Source of the DNA: Psychrilyobacter piezotolerans
GTDB lineage: Bacteria > Fusobacteriota > Fusobacteriia > Fusobacteriales > Fusobacteriaceae
DNA length: 64,000 bases
Reading direction: 5' to 3'
NCBI RefSeq assembly: GCF_003391055.1
Contig: NZ_QUAJ01000007.1
Coordinates: 1-64,000 of the forward strand
This document shows, in pieces, positions 34,654 through 43,392 of this stretch (within the stretch, counting starts at the first letter, position 1; the number at the start of each line of letters is the position of its first letter). Position numbers and translations under genes: made by a program. The notes under the pieces are model-generated. The model was given only the letters and a program-made list of their open reading frames with translations. It ran no database searches and was not told the DNA's origin.

Positions 34654-36158
34654 CATATTCTCCACTTCCGATCATCTTTTTCAAGTAGTAATTTACTTTT
34701 TTCAGGTCCCCAAGATCCAGCAGAATAATTTGGGAATTTAAAATTTATTTTATTGAAATAAGCTACTATAGGATCCAATACTCTCCACATCTCTTCTATA
34801 CCATCCTGCCTTGAAAATAATGTTAAATCTCCTTTTATGCAGTCAACCAGCAGCCTTTCATAGGCAGTAAGAGATATGGTGTCTAATTTAGAATAATTGA
34901 AGTTCATCTCTACTGGATGGGGATAGTTTTCCATTCCTGGATATTTCATGTTTATTGATAGGGATATCTTTTCTTCAGGCTGGATAGAAAAAACAAGCTC
35001 GTTGGCCAGCATATCTCTGCAGGCATTCCCAAATAATTTTAATGGTGGTATTTTAAAAGTTATAACTATTTCAGTTAATTTTTGATTCAATCTTTTTCCT
35101 GCCCTTACATAAAATGGAACTCCTGCCCACCGCCAGTTATCCACATGAAATTTACCGGAGAAAAAAGTCCCGGTATTTGAATCACTGTTCACATTTTTTT
35201 CATCTCGATATCCCGCAACATTTTCACCGTTTATTTTACCGGTTCCATACTGGCCTAAAACCAAGTTTTCTGACATATATTCATCGGTCATATTAGAAAT
35301 ACTTTTAAATATCTTTACTTTTTCATCCCTTATACAGTCAGCCTCAAAGTTAGCCGGAGGTTCCATAGCTACCAGAGCTATAAGCTGCATCATATGGTTT
35401 TGGATGATGTCTTTTAATACACCGGCTTTTTCATAAAAATTTCCACGAGATTCTATCCCAATATTTTCCGCTGCTGTAATTTGAATATGATCTATAAAAC
35501 TTCTATTCCATAGAGGTTCAAAGATACTGTTTCCAAATCTGAAAAATAAGATATTTTGAACGGTTTCCTTCCCCAGATAGTGATCTATCCTGTATATTTC
35601 TTCCTCTTTAAATATTTCATTGAGATTTTTATTTAGCTTTGCCGCAGATTCTGTATCTACCCCAAAAGGTTTCTCCATGACAATCTTCTTTACAAAATGT
35701 TTATCACACAGTTCTAATTTTTGAATTAGGTTTAAGATGTTCTTTGCTAAATTTGGAGGAGTTGCCAGATAAAATATTATTTGATATTTTTTGATACCCT
35801 CAAAGTTACAAATGTATTTATTTATCTCATCGATCTCCTCTAACTTTTCAGAATCTCCACTGAGATAACTAAATTTTTCTAAAAAACTATCCTCGATCCT
35901 AACTTTTTCCCCTTGAAAACTGTTCTCAATGGAAGTTTTTACCAGTTCCCTATACTGATCCTGTGTTCTCTCCTTCTTACCGTAGGAGAGAATATAGGAG
36001 TCATTATTTAATTTATTTAACTTAAAGAGGTTATAGAGGGATGGCAATAGTTTTTTCTGGCTTAGATCTCCTCCTCCTCCAAAGATAATTAAAACAAAGG
36101 GCTGGGTATTTACCTCAATACCATCTGGTTCACATAATGTTTTCATCTCTAAATCCAT
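34653..36158 (-). CDS. zwf: Glucose-6-phosphate dehydrogenase Zwf
   Basis: First oxidative pentose phosphate step. It is 501 aa, normal length. Nucleotide-binding start F-G-G-G-G-D-L-S-Q-K-K-L near residue 30 (a variant of the usual G-A-S-G-D-L). The active-site R-I-D-H-Y-L-G-K-E segment near 195 is intact, as is the E-K-P-F-G loop. AGGAGG precedes the ATG, and its stop overlaps pgl. Confidence 0.95.
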   Translation of the reverse strand: MDLEMKTLCEPDGIEVNTQPFVLIIFGGGGDLSQKKLLPSLYNLFKLNKLNNDSYILSYGKKERTQDQYRELVKTSIENSFQGEKVRIEDSFLEKFSYLSGDSEKLEEIDEINKYICNFEGIKKYQIIFYLATPPNLAKNILNLIQKLELCDKHFVKKIVMEKPFGVDTESAAKLNKNLNEIFKEEEIYRIDHYLGKETVQNILFFRFGNSIFEPLWNRSFIDHIQITAAENIGIESRGNFYEKAGVLKDIIQNHMMQLIALVAMEPPANFEADCIRDEKVKIFKSISNMTDEYMSENLVLGQYGTGKINGENVAGYRDEKNVNSDSNTGTFFSGKFHVDNWRWAGVPFYVRAGKRLNQKLTEIVITFKIPPLKLFGNACRDMLANELVFSIQPEEKISLSINMKYPGMENYPHPVEMNFNYSKLDTISLTAYERLLVDCIKGDLTLFSRQDGIEEMWRVLDPIVAYFNKINFKFPNYSAGSWGPEKSKLLLEKDDRKWRI

Positions 36159-36168
36159 CCTATTCCTC

Positions 36169-37074
36169 CTACTTCTCCTTTATACTATGTCCACCGAACT
36201 CATTTCTAAGACTTGCCAAAACTTTATCAGTAAAAGTCTCTTTTTTTCTGGAACGGAATCTCTGCATGAGGGATAGGGTAATGACAGGTGCAGAAACATT
36301 GTTTTCCAAAGCTTCTAATACCGTCCATCGGCCCTCTCCTGAATCTTCCACCCAGCCTTTGACCCTGCTTAGATCAGGATCATCTTTAAACATATCTTTA
36401 GTTAGATTTAGTAAGAAAGATTCGATAATACTTCCGTGCTGCCATACGTTGGCAACCTTATCAAGATTTATATGGAACTCTCCCTTGGATTTTAATATTT
36501 CAAACCCTTCAGCATAGGCCTGCATCATCCCATATTCTATACCGTTGTGTATCATCTTTACAAAGTGACCGCTGCCGCTCCTACCCATATATTCATATCC
36601 CCCTGGAGCACTTAGATCTTTTAAGACTGGTGTTACTATATCAAAGGATTCTCTCTCTCCTCCAGCCATCAAACAATATCCGTTTTCAAATCCCCAAAGT
36701 CCTCCACTGGTGCCTATATCCAATAGATTTATAGATCTTTCTTTCAATAAAGCTGCGGTATTGACACTCTCTTTATAGTTGGAGTTCCCCCCATCTATGA
36801 CTATAGACCCTTTTTTTAATTTTTCCCCAAGTTCTATCAACACATTGTTTGTAATATCCCCAGATGGAATCATAACCCAAACTACAGGGGTTTCATGGGT
36901 ATTCAGTTCCTCAATCAAATCATCCATATGATTGAATCCCACTCCTCCATGTTCTACCATAAGATCAATCTTATCACGATGGTGTCCGTATACAAAAACT
37001 TCATGATTGTATTTTAACAATCTCAGGGCAATCTTCCCCCCCATCTTGCCTAAACCTATGATGCCTATCTTCAT
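36169..37074 (-). CDS. gnd: 6-phosphogluconate dehydrogenase, short (GntZ/YqeC) type
   Basis: Decarboxylates 6-phosphogluconate to ribulose 5-phosphate. It is 301 aa, which marks the short class often NAD-preferring, not the 470-aa class. I-G-L-G-K-M-G at residues 6-12 is the nucleotide-binding loop. D-G-G-N-S-N-Y-K near 95, G-T-S-G-G-L-W-G-F-E-N-G-Y and the catalytic Lys region H-F-V-K-M-I-H-N-G-I-E-Y are present. It is first in the operon, so all three oxidative-branch enzymes are together. Confidence 0.94.
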   Translation of the reverse strand: MKIGIIGLGKMGGKIALRLLKYNHEVFVYGHHRDKIDLMVEHGGVGFNHMDDLIEELNTHETPVVWVMIPSGDITNNVLIELGEKLKKGSIVIDGGNSNYKESVNTAALLKERSINLLDIGTSGGLWGFENGYCLMAGGERESFDIVTPVLKDLSAPGGYEYMGRSGSGHFVKMIHNGIEYGMMQAYAEGFEILKSKGEFHINLDKVANVWQHGSIIESFLLNLTKDMFKDDPDLSRVKGWVEDSGEGRWTVLEALENNVSAPVITLSLMQRFRSRKKETFTDKVLASLRNEFGGHSIKEK

Positions 37075-37217
37075 ATTTCTACCTCCTAGTAGTATTATAG
37101 TTTCTTTTTATATACTGAAGGAATCTTTTAAAACCTTTTAAAATTTAGTATTTCTGGCATTTCAAGGAAACATTAGGTATACTAGTAATAGGTTTAAATA
37201 ATGATAGGAGGAGAAAG

Positions 37218-38573
37218 ATGCATATTAAAAACTTAACAATTAAAAACTGGAAATCTATAGATGAAACTCATATAGAGTTTGAAAACTTCTTATTATTTAT
37301 AGGGCAGAGTAATCACGGTAAATCAAATATTTTATCTGCGATACTCCTATTTTTTGACAAGATTATATTTAAAAATAAACATAGTTATCGTATGAATATT
37401 CCTACAGAGCTTATTATCACCTTTGACAGCCTGCGATTGAAGGAATTAAATGTTTTTAAGGATATTAAAAATACAGAAGATGAAATTGTCATAAAAAAAG
37501 TTCTTTCAGCGGACAAAAAACAATATTTTTATAAAAATAACAATGAATTTCACCCTTTGTCAGAACACTTAGAATATTATATAAGGGAAAATATAGAGAT
37601 AATATTTATTCCCTCATTTTCTGCTTCGTCCAATAAGACTATCCTAGATATATATGAAAAAATTATATTGGTCTTAACTAATAACAATAAACTTGTTTAT
37701 GTAGAAAAATTAATAGATAAGTTAGATTTAGAGATGCAGTATCTGGAGGAAAGGTATGCCAGCAGAGGTCTTCAGAGAGAAGTAATGTTCAGGATGATGA
37801 GGAGAATAGCCAGCGTGACTAAGAGTACCCGGTATAATCTATTGGGAAATACGATTATCATGTATGAGGAGCCTGAACTTTACCTTCATCCACAGGCTGA
37901 AAGGGAACTGCATTCTGTTATGACAAATATTGCCAGATATGGCGGGCAGATCTATGTGACTACTCATTCTAGTTCATTTATAGAGTTAAATAATTATAAA
38001 TCTATATGTTTAGTTAGAAAAAATGATGATGGAACCCACGTGATGCAGCATAAGGGGGATCTATTTAAAGGAGACGAGATAAAAAATTTTAATATGAACT
38101 ATTGGATGAATCCTGACAGGGGAGAGCTTTTCTTTGCCAAGAAAGTGATCTTAGTAGAGGGACAGACCGATAAGATTATCATACCTTTTTTAGCAAAAAA
38201 ATTAGGAGTGTATAAGTATGAGTACTCCATTGTTGAGTGCGGAAGTAAGAGCAGTATTCCTCAATTTATAAGGTTATTGAATGAATATAAAATACCATAT
38301 GTAGCTGTGTATGATAAAGATGAGCATCTGTGGAGAGATTATGAGAGTAAGATAAAAAGCAGGCGTGACAATAAATATCTGAAACAATTGATCCATGAAA
38401 ACATAGGAGAAATTGTGGAGTTCACAAATGATATAGAGGAGGAACTGGAAGGAAAGGATAGGATTAAAAAAAATTATAAAAATAAACCATTTATTGCTAT
38501 AAAAAATATTTCCGGCGAGAACTATATAGTTCCCGACGGTTTAAAAAAGAAGATTTTAAAGATATATAAATAG
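37218..38573 (+). CDS. OLD-family ATP-dependent nuclease (AAA-TOPRIM)
   Basis: 451 aa with an ABC-type ATPase and a C-terminal TOPRIM domain. The N-terminus I-K-N-L-T-I-K-N-W-K-S-I and Walker A G-Q-S-N-H-G-K-S near residue 30 are typical. Walker B lies in M-Y-E-E-P-E-L-Y-L-H-P-Q near 218, and the H-loop in V-T-T-H-S-S-S-F. The TOPRIM part has I-L-V-E-G-Q-T-D-K near 312 and A-V-Y-D-K-D-E-H near 370, which supply the metal-binding acids. Relatives include phage P2 Old and the Gabija nuclease GajA. No UvrD-like partner gene is adjacent, so this is a single-gene type. Phage defence is a possible role, not shown. Confidence 0.88.
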   Translation: MHIKNLTIKNWKSIDETHIEFENFLLFIGQSNHGKSNILSAILLFFDKIIFKNKHSYRMNIPTELIITFDSLRLKELNVFKDIKNTEDEIVIKKVLSADKKQYFYKNNNEFHPLSEHLEYYIRENIEIIFIPSFSASSNKTILDIYEKIILVLTNNNKLVYVEKLIDKLDLEMQYLEERYASRGLQREVMFRMMRRIASVTKSTRYNLLGNTIIMYEEPELYLHPQAERELHSVMTNIARYGGQIYVTTHSSSFIELNNYKSICLVRKNDDGTHVMQHKGDLFKGDEIKNFNMNYWMNPDRGELFFAKKVILVEGQTDKIIIPFLAKKLGVYKYEYSIVECGSKSSIPQFIRLLNEYKIPYVAVYDKDEHLWRDYESKIKSRRDNKYLKQLIHENIGEIVEFTNDIEEELEGKDRIKKNYKNKPFIAIKNISGENYIVPDGLKKKILKIYK

Positions 38574-38594
38574 GAGGGCTGCCCTCCTATTTAT
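38566..38594. terminator. Palindromic hairpin shared by convergent stops
   Basis: Perfect 13-bp arms (38566-38578 and 38582-38594) around CTG. The TAG stop of the OLD gene lies in the left arm and that of the minus-strand gene in the right arm. It lacks a long T tract but is well placed as a two-way terminator. Confidence 0.7.
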
Positions 38595-39129
38595 AATACC
38601 AATCTATTTCGTTACCCCACTTGGGTCTGCTGGAAGCGGTCTTTCTATCTCTAGCCTGACCATCTTGAAGATTTGCTCTGAACTCCCCGTTTTTAGGTGA
38701 ATATATCCATCCTCCATTTGAGGTATAGAATTCATTAGCTAAGCCTAAATTTTCTAATCTATTACAAATTTTAATGTTGTTACTTGTTTCTATCTCTACA
38801 GATACCCCATCTACTTCTTTTGTGTATTTAGGAGTGACTGGAAATTTGAAGTTTTTTAAAAGATTAAAACCACTGCCAGTATTATCGGCTAAAATAGAGA
38901 AGAACTTTCTATCTTCATCGCGCCCCCTTATCTCATTTTCACTGGGGTATCTCTCATAAGTGCTATAAAATTCATCGATAGACCTTCTAACTAAGGTAAG
39001 ATTCTTATTTGTACTGGATAAGGATGAGAGACTATAGTTATTTTTTATCTTGAAGAATGTAAAAAATGAAAGAAATCCAATAAATAAAACTATAAAGATA
39101 ATATCTGCCTTGATTATAAATTTATTCAT
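38587..39129 (-). CDS. Pseudopilin-like membrane-anchored protein
   Basis: 180 aa with one N-terminal hydrophobic helix (residues 8-27) and a long polar domain. It then has S-S-L-S-S-T-N-K-N-L-T-L-V-R-R-S-I-D-E-F-Y, and the C-terminal G-G-W-I-Y-S-P-K-N-G-E-F-R-A-N-L. That last block is like the C-terminus of type II secretion GspG-like pseudopilins. The prepilin peptidase motif (G-F-T-L-I-E) is absent, so normal pilin processing is doubtful. Its start overlaps the aroQ stop by 8 nt, suggesting co-expression. Function not assignable. Confidence 0.75.
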   Translation of the reverse strand: MNKFIIKADIIFIVLFIGFLSFFTFFKIKNNYSLSSLSSTNKNLTLVRRSIDEFYSTYERYPSENEIRGRDEDRKFFSILADNTGSGFNLLKNFKFPVTPKYTKEVDGVSVEIETSNNIKICNRLENLGLANEFYTSNGGWIYSPKNGEFRANLQDGQARDRKTASSRPKWGNEIDWYYK

Positions 39130-39562
39130 TAATGACTCCCATCTCTTTAAAATAGTCTAGTGCCATAAGGTACCCATAAGGACCAAATCCAGATATCTGA
39201 CCTATACAGGCAGAAGCTGTAACAGACCGATGTCTGAATTCTTCTCTAGAATGAATATTACTGAGGTGAACTTCTATTGTCGGGATTGAAACGGATTTAA
39301 TTGCATCCAGGATGGCAATACTATAGTGAGTATATGCTGCGGGATTGATTATAATACCATCATATTCAGCATATGCACTTTGAATTTTATTTATTATTTC
39401 ACCCTCAATATTATTTTGAAAACACTCAATTTGTATCTTTAATTCTTTAGATTTTTCTTCTATCATCTCTATTAATTTAGGATATGACAGATTTCCATAT
39501 ATTTTTTTTTCCCTGATTCCCAGCATATTTATATTGGGACCATTTATAACTAAAATTTTCAT
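39122..39562 (-). CDS. aroQ: Type II 3-dehydroquinate dehydratase AroQ
   Basis: Shikimate-pathway enzyme of 146 aa, the normal length. N-G-P-N-I-N-M-L-G at residues 7-15 and the catalytic Tyr in K-I-Y-G (about residue 22) are present. N-P-A-A-Y-T-H-Y-S and E-V-H-L-S-N-I-H-S-R-E-E-F-R-H complete the active site. AGGAGG precedes the ATG, and a promoter and a dispersed hairpin lie upstream. Confidence 0.96.
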   Translation of the reverse strand: MKILVINGPNINMLGIREKKIYGNLSYPKLIEMIEEKSKELKIQIECFQNNIEGEIINKIQSAYAEYDGIIINPAAYTHYSIAILDAIKSVSIPTIEVHLSNIHSREEFRHRSVTASACIGQISGFGPYGYLMALDYFKEMGVINE

Positions 39563-39587
39563 AAAAACCTCCTACTATTTTTGTTAA

Positions 39588-39613
39588 CTGAATGCAGCGT
39601 CACGTTGTTTTTT
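39588..39613. repeat. Short dispersed hairpin element, copy 3
   Basis: CTGAATGCAGCGTCACGTTG then T7 on the plus strand, matching copies at 6831 and 31238. Here it is inverted relative to the nearby gene, lying in the 5' leader of minus-strand aroQ. Confidence 0.7.
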
Positions 39614-39616
39614 TAT

Positions 39617-39645
39617 ATCATACTATAAAAGCAGGAGGTTTTCAA
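39617..39645 (-). promoter_or_regulatory. Sigma-70-type promoter of aroQ
   Basis: On the minus strand: TTGAAA, a 17-nt spacer and TATGAT. Transcription would begin right at the dispersed hairpin. Confidence 0.65.
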
Positions 39646-39657
39646 CTTAATCAAAAA

Positions 39658-41910
39658 TTAATCACATTTTGAATATCCACAAGCTCTGCAGGAATAACAT
39701 CCTCCAGAGATCTCCAATTTTTCCCCACATTCAGGGCAGATTGCCTCATGCCTGTGTAGTTCATCAACTTCTTCATTGAACTTCTCTTCTTTCTGCTTTA
39801 TAAAAACCTGTGCTGCTTCATAATCTTTTAACCCCATCTCATCTTCAAATTCCTTTAATATATTCAGGATCGCAAGTGGACAGGTATCACCCTTAGATAG
39901 TTTTCTTCCTACAGCATTTCCCCCGGCAAAAGCAGGACAGCCGCTGATACCTTCAATGGATTTTTCCAGCATAAATAAATTTCCTCCTAACCTCAGCATC
40001 CCTGACATAAATATGGCTACAGCTTGAATGTTTTTTTCACAACCTCCAGATCCGCTCCTTATTACATACAGATCCTGGATCTTGTTTTCACTTGGAGAAT
40101 ATCCAATCATCACCTTTAATTTTCCACAGCCAATTCGTAAATTTTTAGGGTAATATATCGTATCTTCAGCTATCCTTTTCAACTCTCCCCTGGATAGTTT
40201 TGCGGTTTCCTCTGCCGCCTCATCCTCCAATGTGAGGATTCCTTCCCGGGCACATCCAGACCTGTAGACAGTAACTCCTTTTAGTCCTAATTCCCAGGCT
40301 TTTAGATATATATTTTCAACCTCTTCTGTGGTAGTTTTATTTATCAGATTTACAGTAGAAGAGATACTGGCATCTATTCTGTTCTGCCAGGCAGCCTGCA
40401 TCTCCAGTCTTTCAACAGGGTCTAAATTTTGAGCTGTTATAAAGGATTCAGGGAGATCTTCTACATTTTGGATATCATACCTTTCCATATATCTCCTGGC
40501 AATGGGAGCAAAAACTTCATAAAATACATCTTCCCCATGCAGACTCTCTGTCTTTCTTGTATAGGAAAAAGCAAAGTTAGGTTCAATCCCGGTACTTATT
40601 TGCAGCATAGTGCCGATAGATCCTGTAGGAGCTATGGTAAGCAGCTGGGAATTTCTTAATCCATATTTTTTAATCAATTCCATAACTTCTTCATCGGAGT
40701 TTTCAATTAAAAATGGTGACTTTAAAATTGTTTCTAAATCAAATTTAGGATAACTTCCACTTTCTTTCGCAAGGAGGGCACTCTCTTTGAGGGCTTCAAT
40801 AATAATAATTTTCCCCAGAGTATCACAAAATTCTATAGATTCAGGAGAACCATATCTGAGATCCAGGTGGATAAGCAGGTCTCCTACTCCTAAAATTCCT
40901 AATCCTATCTGCCTCCAGTCGGCTACAGACTCCCTTTGCTCTTCTAATGGATGTAAGGGTAAACCTTCATCTAAAACATTATTGAGCGCTCTTACTCCTA
41001 TCCTTACAGCTTTTTTTAATCTTTCAAAATCAAATTCATCTTTTCTTTCATTTAGAAAACTAGGAAGAATCAGTGAACCCAATAAACAGCTTCCACCAGC
41101 AGGAAGAGGTTCTTCTGCACAGGGATTGGTTCCTGCAAATTCAAAATTTTCATCTTCACTGAGAAGATTCCAGTTGGATATTCTATCCCAAAATAACATC
41201 CCTGGTTCAGCATAATTCCAATTTTGACGTGCTAATTCTTTGAATAACTCTTTAGCTCTAACTTCTTTTTCCACAACCTGATCTGTATCCAAAACTTCAA
41301 ATTTTAATGTAAATAATTCATCTTTTTTCACTTTCTCCATAAATTCATCGGTCATTCGGACAGAGATATTGGCTTTCTGGACTTTTGAAAGATCTCCCTT
41401 TATCTTTATAAAATCACAAATATCCGGGTGATCTATGGAAAGGGACAGCATTAGTGCCCCCCTTCTTCCATTTTGTCCTATGATCTCAGTAGTAAGGTTA
41501 TATAGATCCATAAAAGAAACTGAGCCTGTGGTTTCCATAGCCGAATTATTAACTGTAGTTCCCCTGGGTCTCAGATTGGATATATCGATCCCACATCCAC
41601 CACCGTAGGAAAAAGTACGAGCCAATTTTTTAGCTGTTTCAAATATCGACTCTAAATTGTCTTCTGGAGGAGTTAATACATAACAGTTTGAATAAGTTAT
41701 CTTTCTCCCTAACTTATGCAGCCCTCTATTAGCTAATATTCTGCCTGCAAAAATAAATTCTTTATTAACTATAGCTTCCTTCAATAAAGGATCATCATTG
41801 GAAATTCTGTCCAACCACTCTTTAAAAGTTTCATCATTATATTTATATTTTTTTCTCCAAATATCCTGACCTAAAATATTTTCTTCTCCTAACCACTTAA
41901 TCTCATTCAA
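39658..41910 (-). CDS. nrdJ: Adenosylcobalamin-dependent ribonucleotide reductase, class II
   Basis: Makes deoxyribonucleotides using adenosylcobalamin as radical source, so it works without oxygen and without a small subunit. It is 750 aa. F-A-G-R-I-L-A-N-R-G and S-N-C-Y-V at residues 50-75 include the first redox Cys. F-S-Y-G-G-G-C-G-I-D, the radical-site block N-P-C-A-E-E-P-L-P-A-G-G-S-C, and A-P-T-G-S-I-G-T-M are present. The C-terminal tail is a zinc-ribbon-like C-P-E-C ... C-Y-S-C-R-A-C-G-Y. This is a direct consumer of the cofactor made by the cbi genes in the same window. Confidence 0.94.
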   Translation of the reverse strand: MNEIKWLGEENILGQDIWRKKYKYNDETFKEWLDRISNDDPLLKEAIVNKEFIFAGRILANRGLHKLGRKITYSNCYVLTPPEDNLESIFETAKKLARTFSYGGGCGIDISNLRPRGTTVNNSAMETTGSVSFMDLYNLTTEIIGQNGRRGALMLSLSIDHPDICDFIKIKGDLSKVQKANISVRMTDEFMEKVKKDELFTLKFEVLDTDQVVEKEVRAKELFKELARQNWNYAEPGMLFWDRISNWNLLSEDENFEFAGTNPCAEEPLPAGGSCLLGSLILPSFLNERKDEFDFERLKKAVRIGVRALNNVLDEGLPLHPLEEQRESVADWRQIGLGILGVGDLLIHLDLRYGSPESIEFCDTLGKIIIIEALKESALLAKESGSYPKFDLETILKSPFLIENSDEEVMELIKKYGLRNSQLLTIAPTGSIGTMLQISTGIEPNFAFSYTRKTESLHGEDVFYEVFAPIARRYMERYDIQNVEDLPESFITAQNLDPVERLEMQAAWQNRIDASISSTVNLINKTTTEEVENIYLKAWELGLKGVTVYRSGCAREGILTLEDEAAEETAKLSRGELKRIAEDTIYYPKNLRIGCGKLKVMIGYSPSENKIQDLYVIRSGSGGCEKNIQAVAIFMSGMLRLGGNLFMLEKSIEGISGCPAFAGGNAVGRKLSKGDTCPLAILNILKEFEDEMGLKDYEAAQVFIKQKEEKFNEEVDELHRHEAICPECGEKLEISGGCYSCRACGYSKCD

Positions 41911-42091
41911 AATAATTTCACCCCATTATATAGTTTTTATTATATATATTTCACTAAATATTGTGTTTTATATTATAGTATATACCACCGATTTCGAAAT
42001 TTTCATACTATTTTTTTAAAAAAACAAACAATATTAAACTAAATTTCACTATTTTATTAGTAATAAATAAAATAATAAATAGATAAAAAAG

Positions 42092-42120
42092 TTGAAATCA
42101 TTTATTAAATATGGTATAAA
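42092..42120 (+). promoter_or_regulatory. Sigma-70-type promoter of the HU gene
   Basis: TTGAAA, a 17-nt spacer and TATAAA, 57 nt before the HU start. The rest of 41911-42091 is A+T-rich and should hold the divergent nrdJ promoter. Confidence 0.65.
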
Positions 42121-42177
42121 TTGATAGAAGCATTGAAGCCCTTGTTTTATAAGGGATAAAAAATGGGAGGTATTAAA

Positions 42178-42453
42178 ATGACTAAAAAAGAATTCGTAGC
42201 ATTATTTGCAGAGAGAGGAAATTTTGAATCTAAGGCAGAGGCTGAAAGAAAATTAGATACATTCATGACAACTGTTGAGGAAGTATTATTAAACGGCGAT
42301 GAAGTTAACTTTATCGGATGGGGAAAATTTGAAGTAGTTGCAAGAGCTGAAAGAAAAGGAAGAAATCCTAAAACTGGTGAAGAGATCACTATTCCTGCAA
42401 AGAAAGCTGTTAAGTTTAAAGCTGGAAAAAAATTAAACGACAAGATGAACTAA
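42178..42453 (+). CDS. HU-family DNA-binding protein
   Basis: Nucleoid protein, 91 aa, from ATG 42178 with GGGAGG 7 nt upstream; an ATG at 42163 would place the RBS inside the gene. M-T-K-K-E-F and the DNA-binding arm region G-W-G-K-F-E-V-V-A-R-A-E-R-K-G-R-N-P-K-T-G-E are typical of HU. A terminator follows. Confidence 0.95.
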   Translation: MTKKEFVALFAERGNFESKAEAERKLDTFMTTVEEVLLNGDEVNFIGWGKFEVVARAERKGRNPKTGEEITIPAKKAVKFKAGKKLNDKMN

Positions 42454-42460
42454 AAAAATA

Positions 42461-42489
42461 AAAAAGGAGATTTTTATCTCCTTTTTTTT
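42461..42489. terminator. Intrinsic terminator, bidirectional
   Basis: AAAAAGGAGA and TCTCCTTTTT form the stem with T8 on one side and A-rich sequence on the other. It lies between HU and the convergent recombinase. Confidence 0.88.
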
Positions 42490-42538
42490 ATACCTTTCTT
42501 TCTAAATTATTCGAGATAATTTTTATTCCGAACACCGC

Positions 42539-43270
42539 TTAATCTCTCCCTAATTTACCATATAAAACTTCTTGTTGTTTAGATGTGAAATCGAAATAAA
42601 TCATGGTGTTTTCTACATTTCTGTGGCCTAAAATGTACTGGACTTCCTTTATATCTAATCCGCAATCAGCTAAATGAACCCCTGCTGTATGTTTTAAGGT
42701 ATGAAAGTGTTGTTTTTCTTTTGGTATATCTGCCAAATCAAAATATTTTTTACATAACCTCGTGAGATGCTGGCGGCTTAAAGGTGTCGATTTTCTACTT
42801 AAAAATATATGATTTGAATTGTTTTCATAACCGATATACTCACTTAATAATCTGCTTGTATCTCTGGTTAAACGGATGGTATTATTCCTACTCCCCTTCA
42901 ACCTTCTGCAAAATAATTCCTTGCTGTTCTCATGAAAATCCTCCTTCTTTAAGTTAGAAATTTCACTTGCTCTCAGTCCGCATTCGTAAGCAAGGAGAAA
43001 AATTAATTTATCTCTTTTAAAAAATTTAAACTTTTGTTTCTTTTTATCCAGGAAAAATAATTTTTCAGCTTCTTCAAAAGATAACATTAATTTGTCAAAT
43101 TCTTTATTGGTCAAATATTTAATTTCCCTATTTACAGATCTTTTCTTTTTCCCTTTTTTCAGCTGTTTTTCAAGTTCCTTTATCTTATCTTCCAGTAAGA
43201 TACTGATTACCACATCATCTTTATTTTCTTCAAGTTTTTTCCTCAGAGCATCCAATTGACCTATATCCAT
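42539..43270 (-). CDS. Tyrosine recombinase/phage integrase family protein
   Basis: 243 aa. A charged, probably coiled-coil N-terminus of about 60 residues is followed by the catalytic domain. ArgI is in Y-E-C-G-L-R-A-S-E-I near residue 102. The box II motif reads F-H-T-L-K-H-T, so the usual second Arg of H-x-x-R is Lys. L-G-H-R and the nucleophile Tyr in T-M-I-Y-F are present. The region before the catalytic domain looks shorter than in XerC/XerD. No att sites, excisionase or phage genes are seen next to it. It may be a domesticated or stand-alone recombinase; activity with Lys in place of Arg is uncertain. Confidence 0.87.
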   Translation of the reverse strand: MDIGQLDALRKKLEENKDDVVISILLEDKIKELEKQLKKGKKKRSVNREIKYLTNKEFDKLMLSFEEAEKLFFLDKKKQKFKFFKRDKLIFLLAYECGLRASEISNLKKEDFHENSKELFCRRLKGSRNNTIRLTRDTSRLLSEYIGYENNSNHIFLSRKSTPLSRQHLTRLCKKYFDLADIPKEKQHFHTLKHTAGVHLADCGLDIKEVQYILGHRNVENTMIYFDFTSKQQEVLYGKLGRD

Positions 43271-43330
43271 AAATTTCTCCTATAAATTTTATTATTTTTA
43301 TTTTTTTACCTTAAAATTTTCATTCACTAT

Positions 43331-43359
43331 ATAATACCCTAAAATTCATCATATTTCAA
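43331..43359 (-). promoter_or_regulatory. Sigma-70-type promoter of the recombinase gene
   Basis: On the minus strand: TTGAAA, a 17-nt spacer and TATTAT, about 60 nt before the start codon. Confidence 0.65.
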
Positions 43360-43360
43360 T

Positions 43361-43392
43361 GAAAGTTCCAAAATGTTTATTTTGGAACTTTC
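43361..43392. promoter_or_regulatory. Perfect 14-bp dyad next to the recombinase -35 box
   Basis: GAAAGTTCCAAAAT (43361-43374) and its exact complement (43379-43392) flank a 4-nt spacer. It is one base from the -35 hexamer. No T tract follows on either strand, so an operator or recombinase binding site is more likely than a terminator. Confidence 0.7.

Noticed and set aside
43361-43392. Terminator interpretation of the 14-bp dyad
   Set aside because: No run of T follows on either strand, and it lies upstream of, and next to, a promoter.
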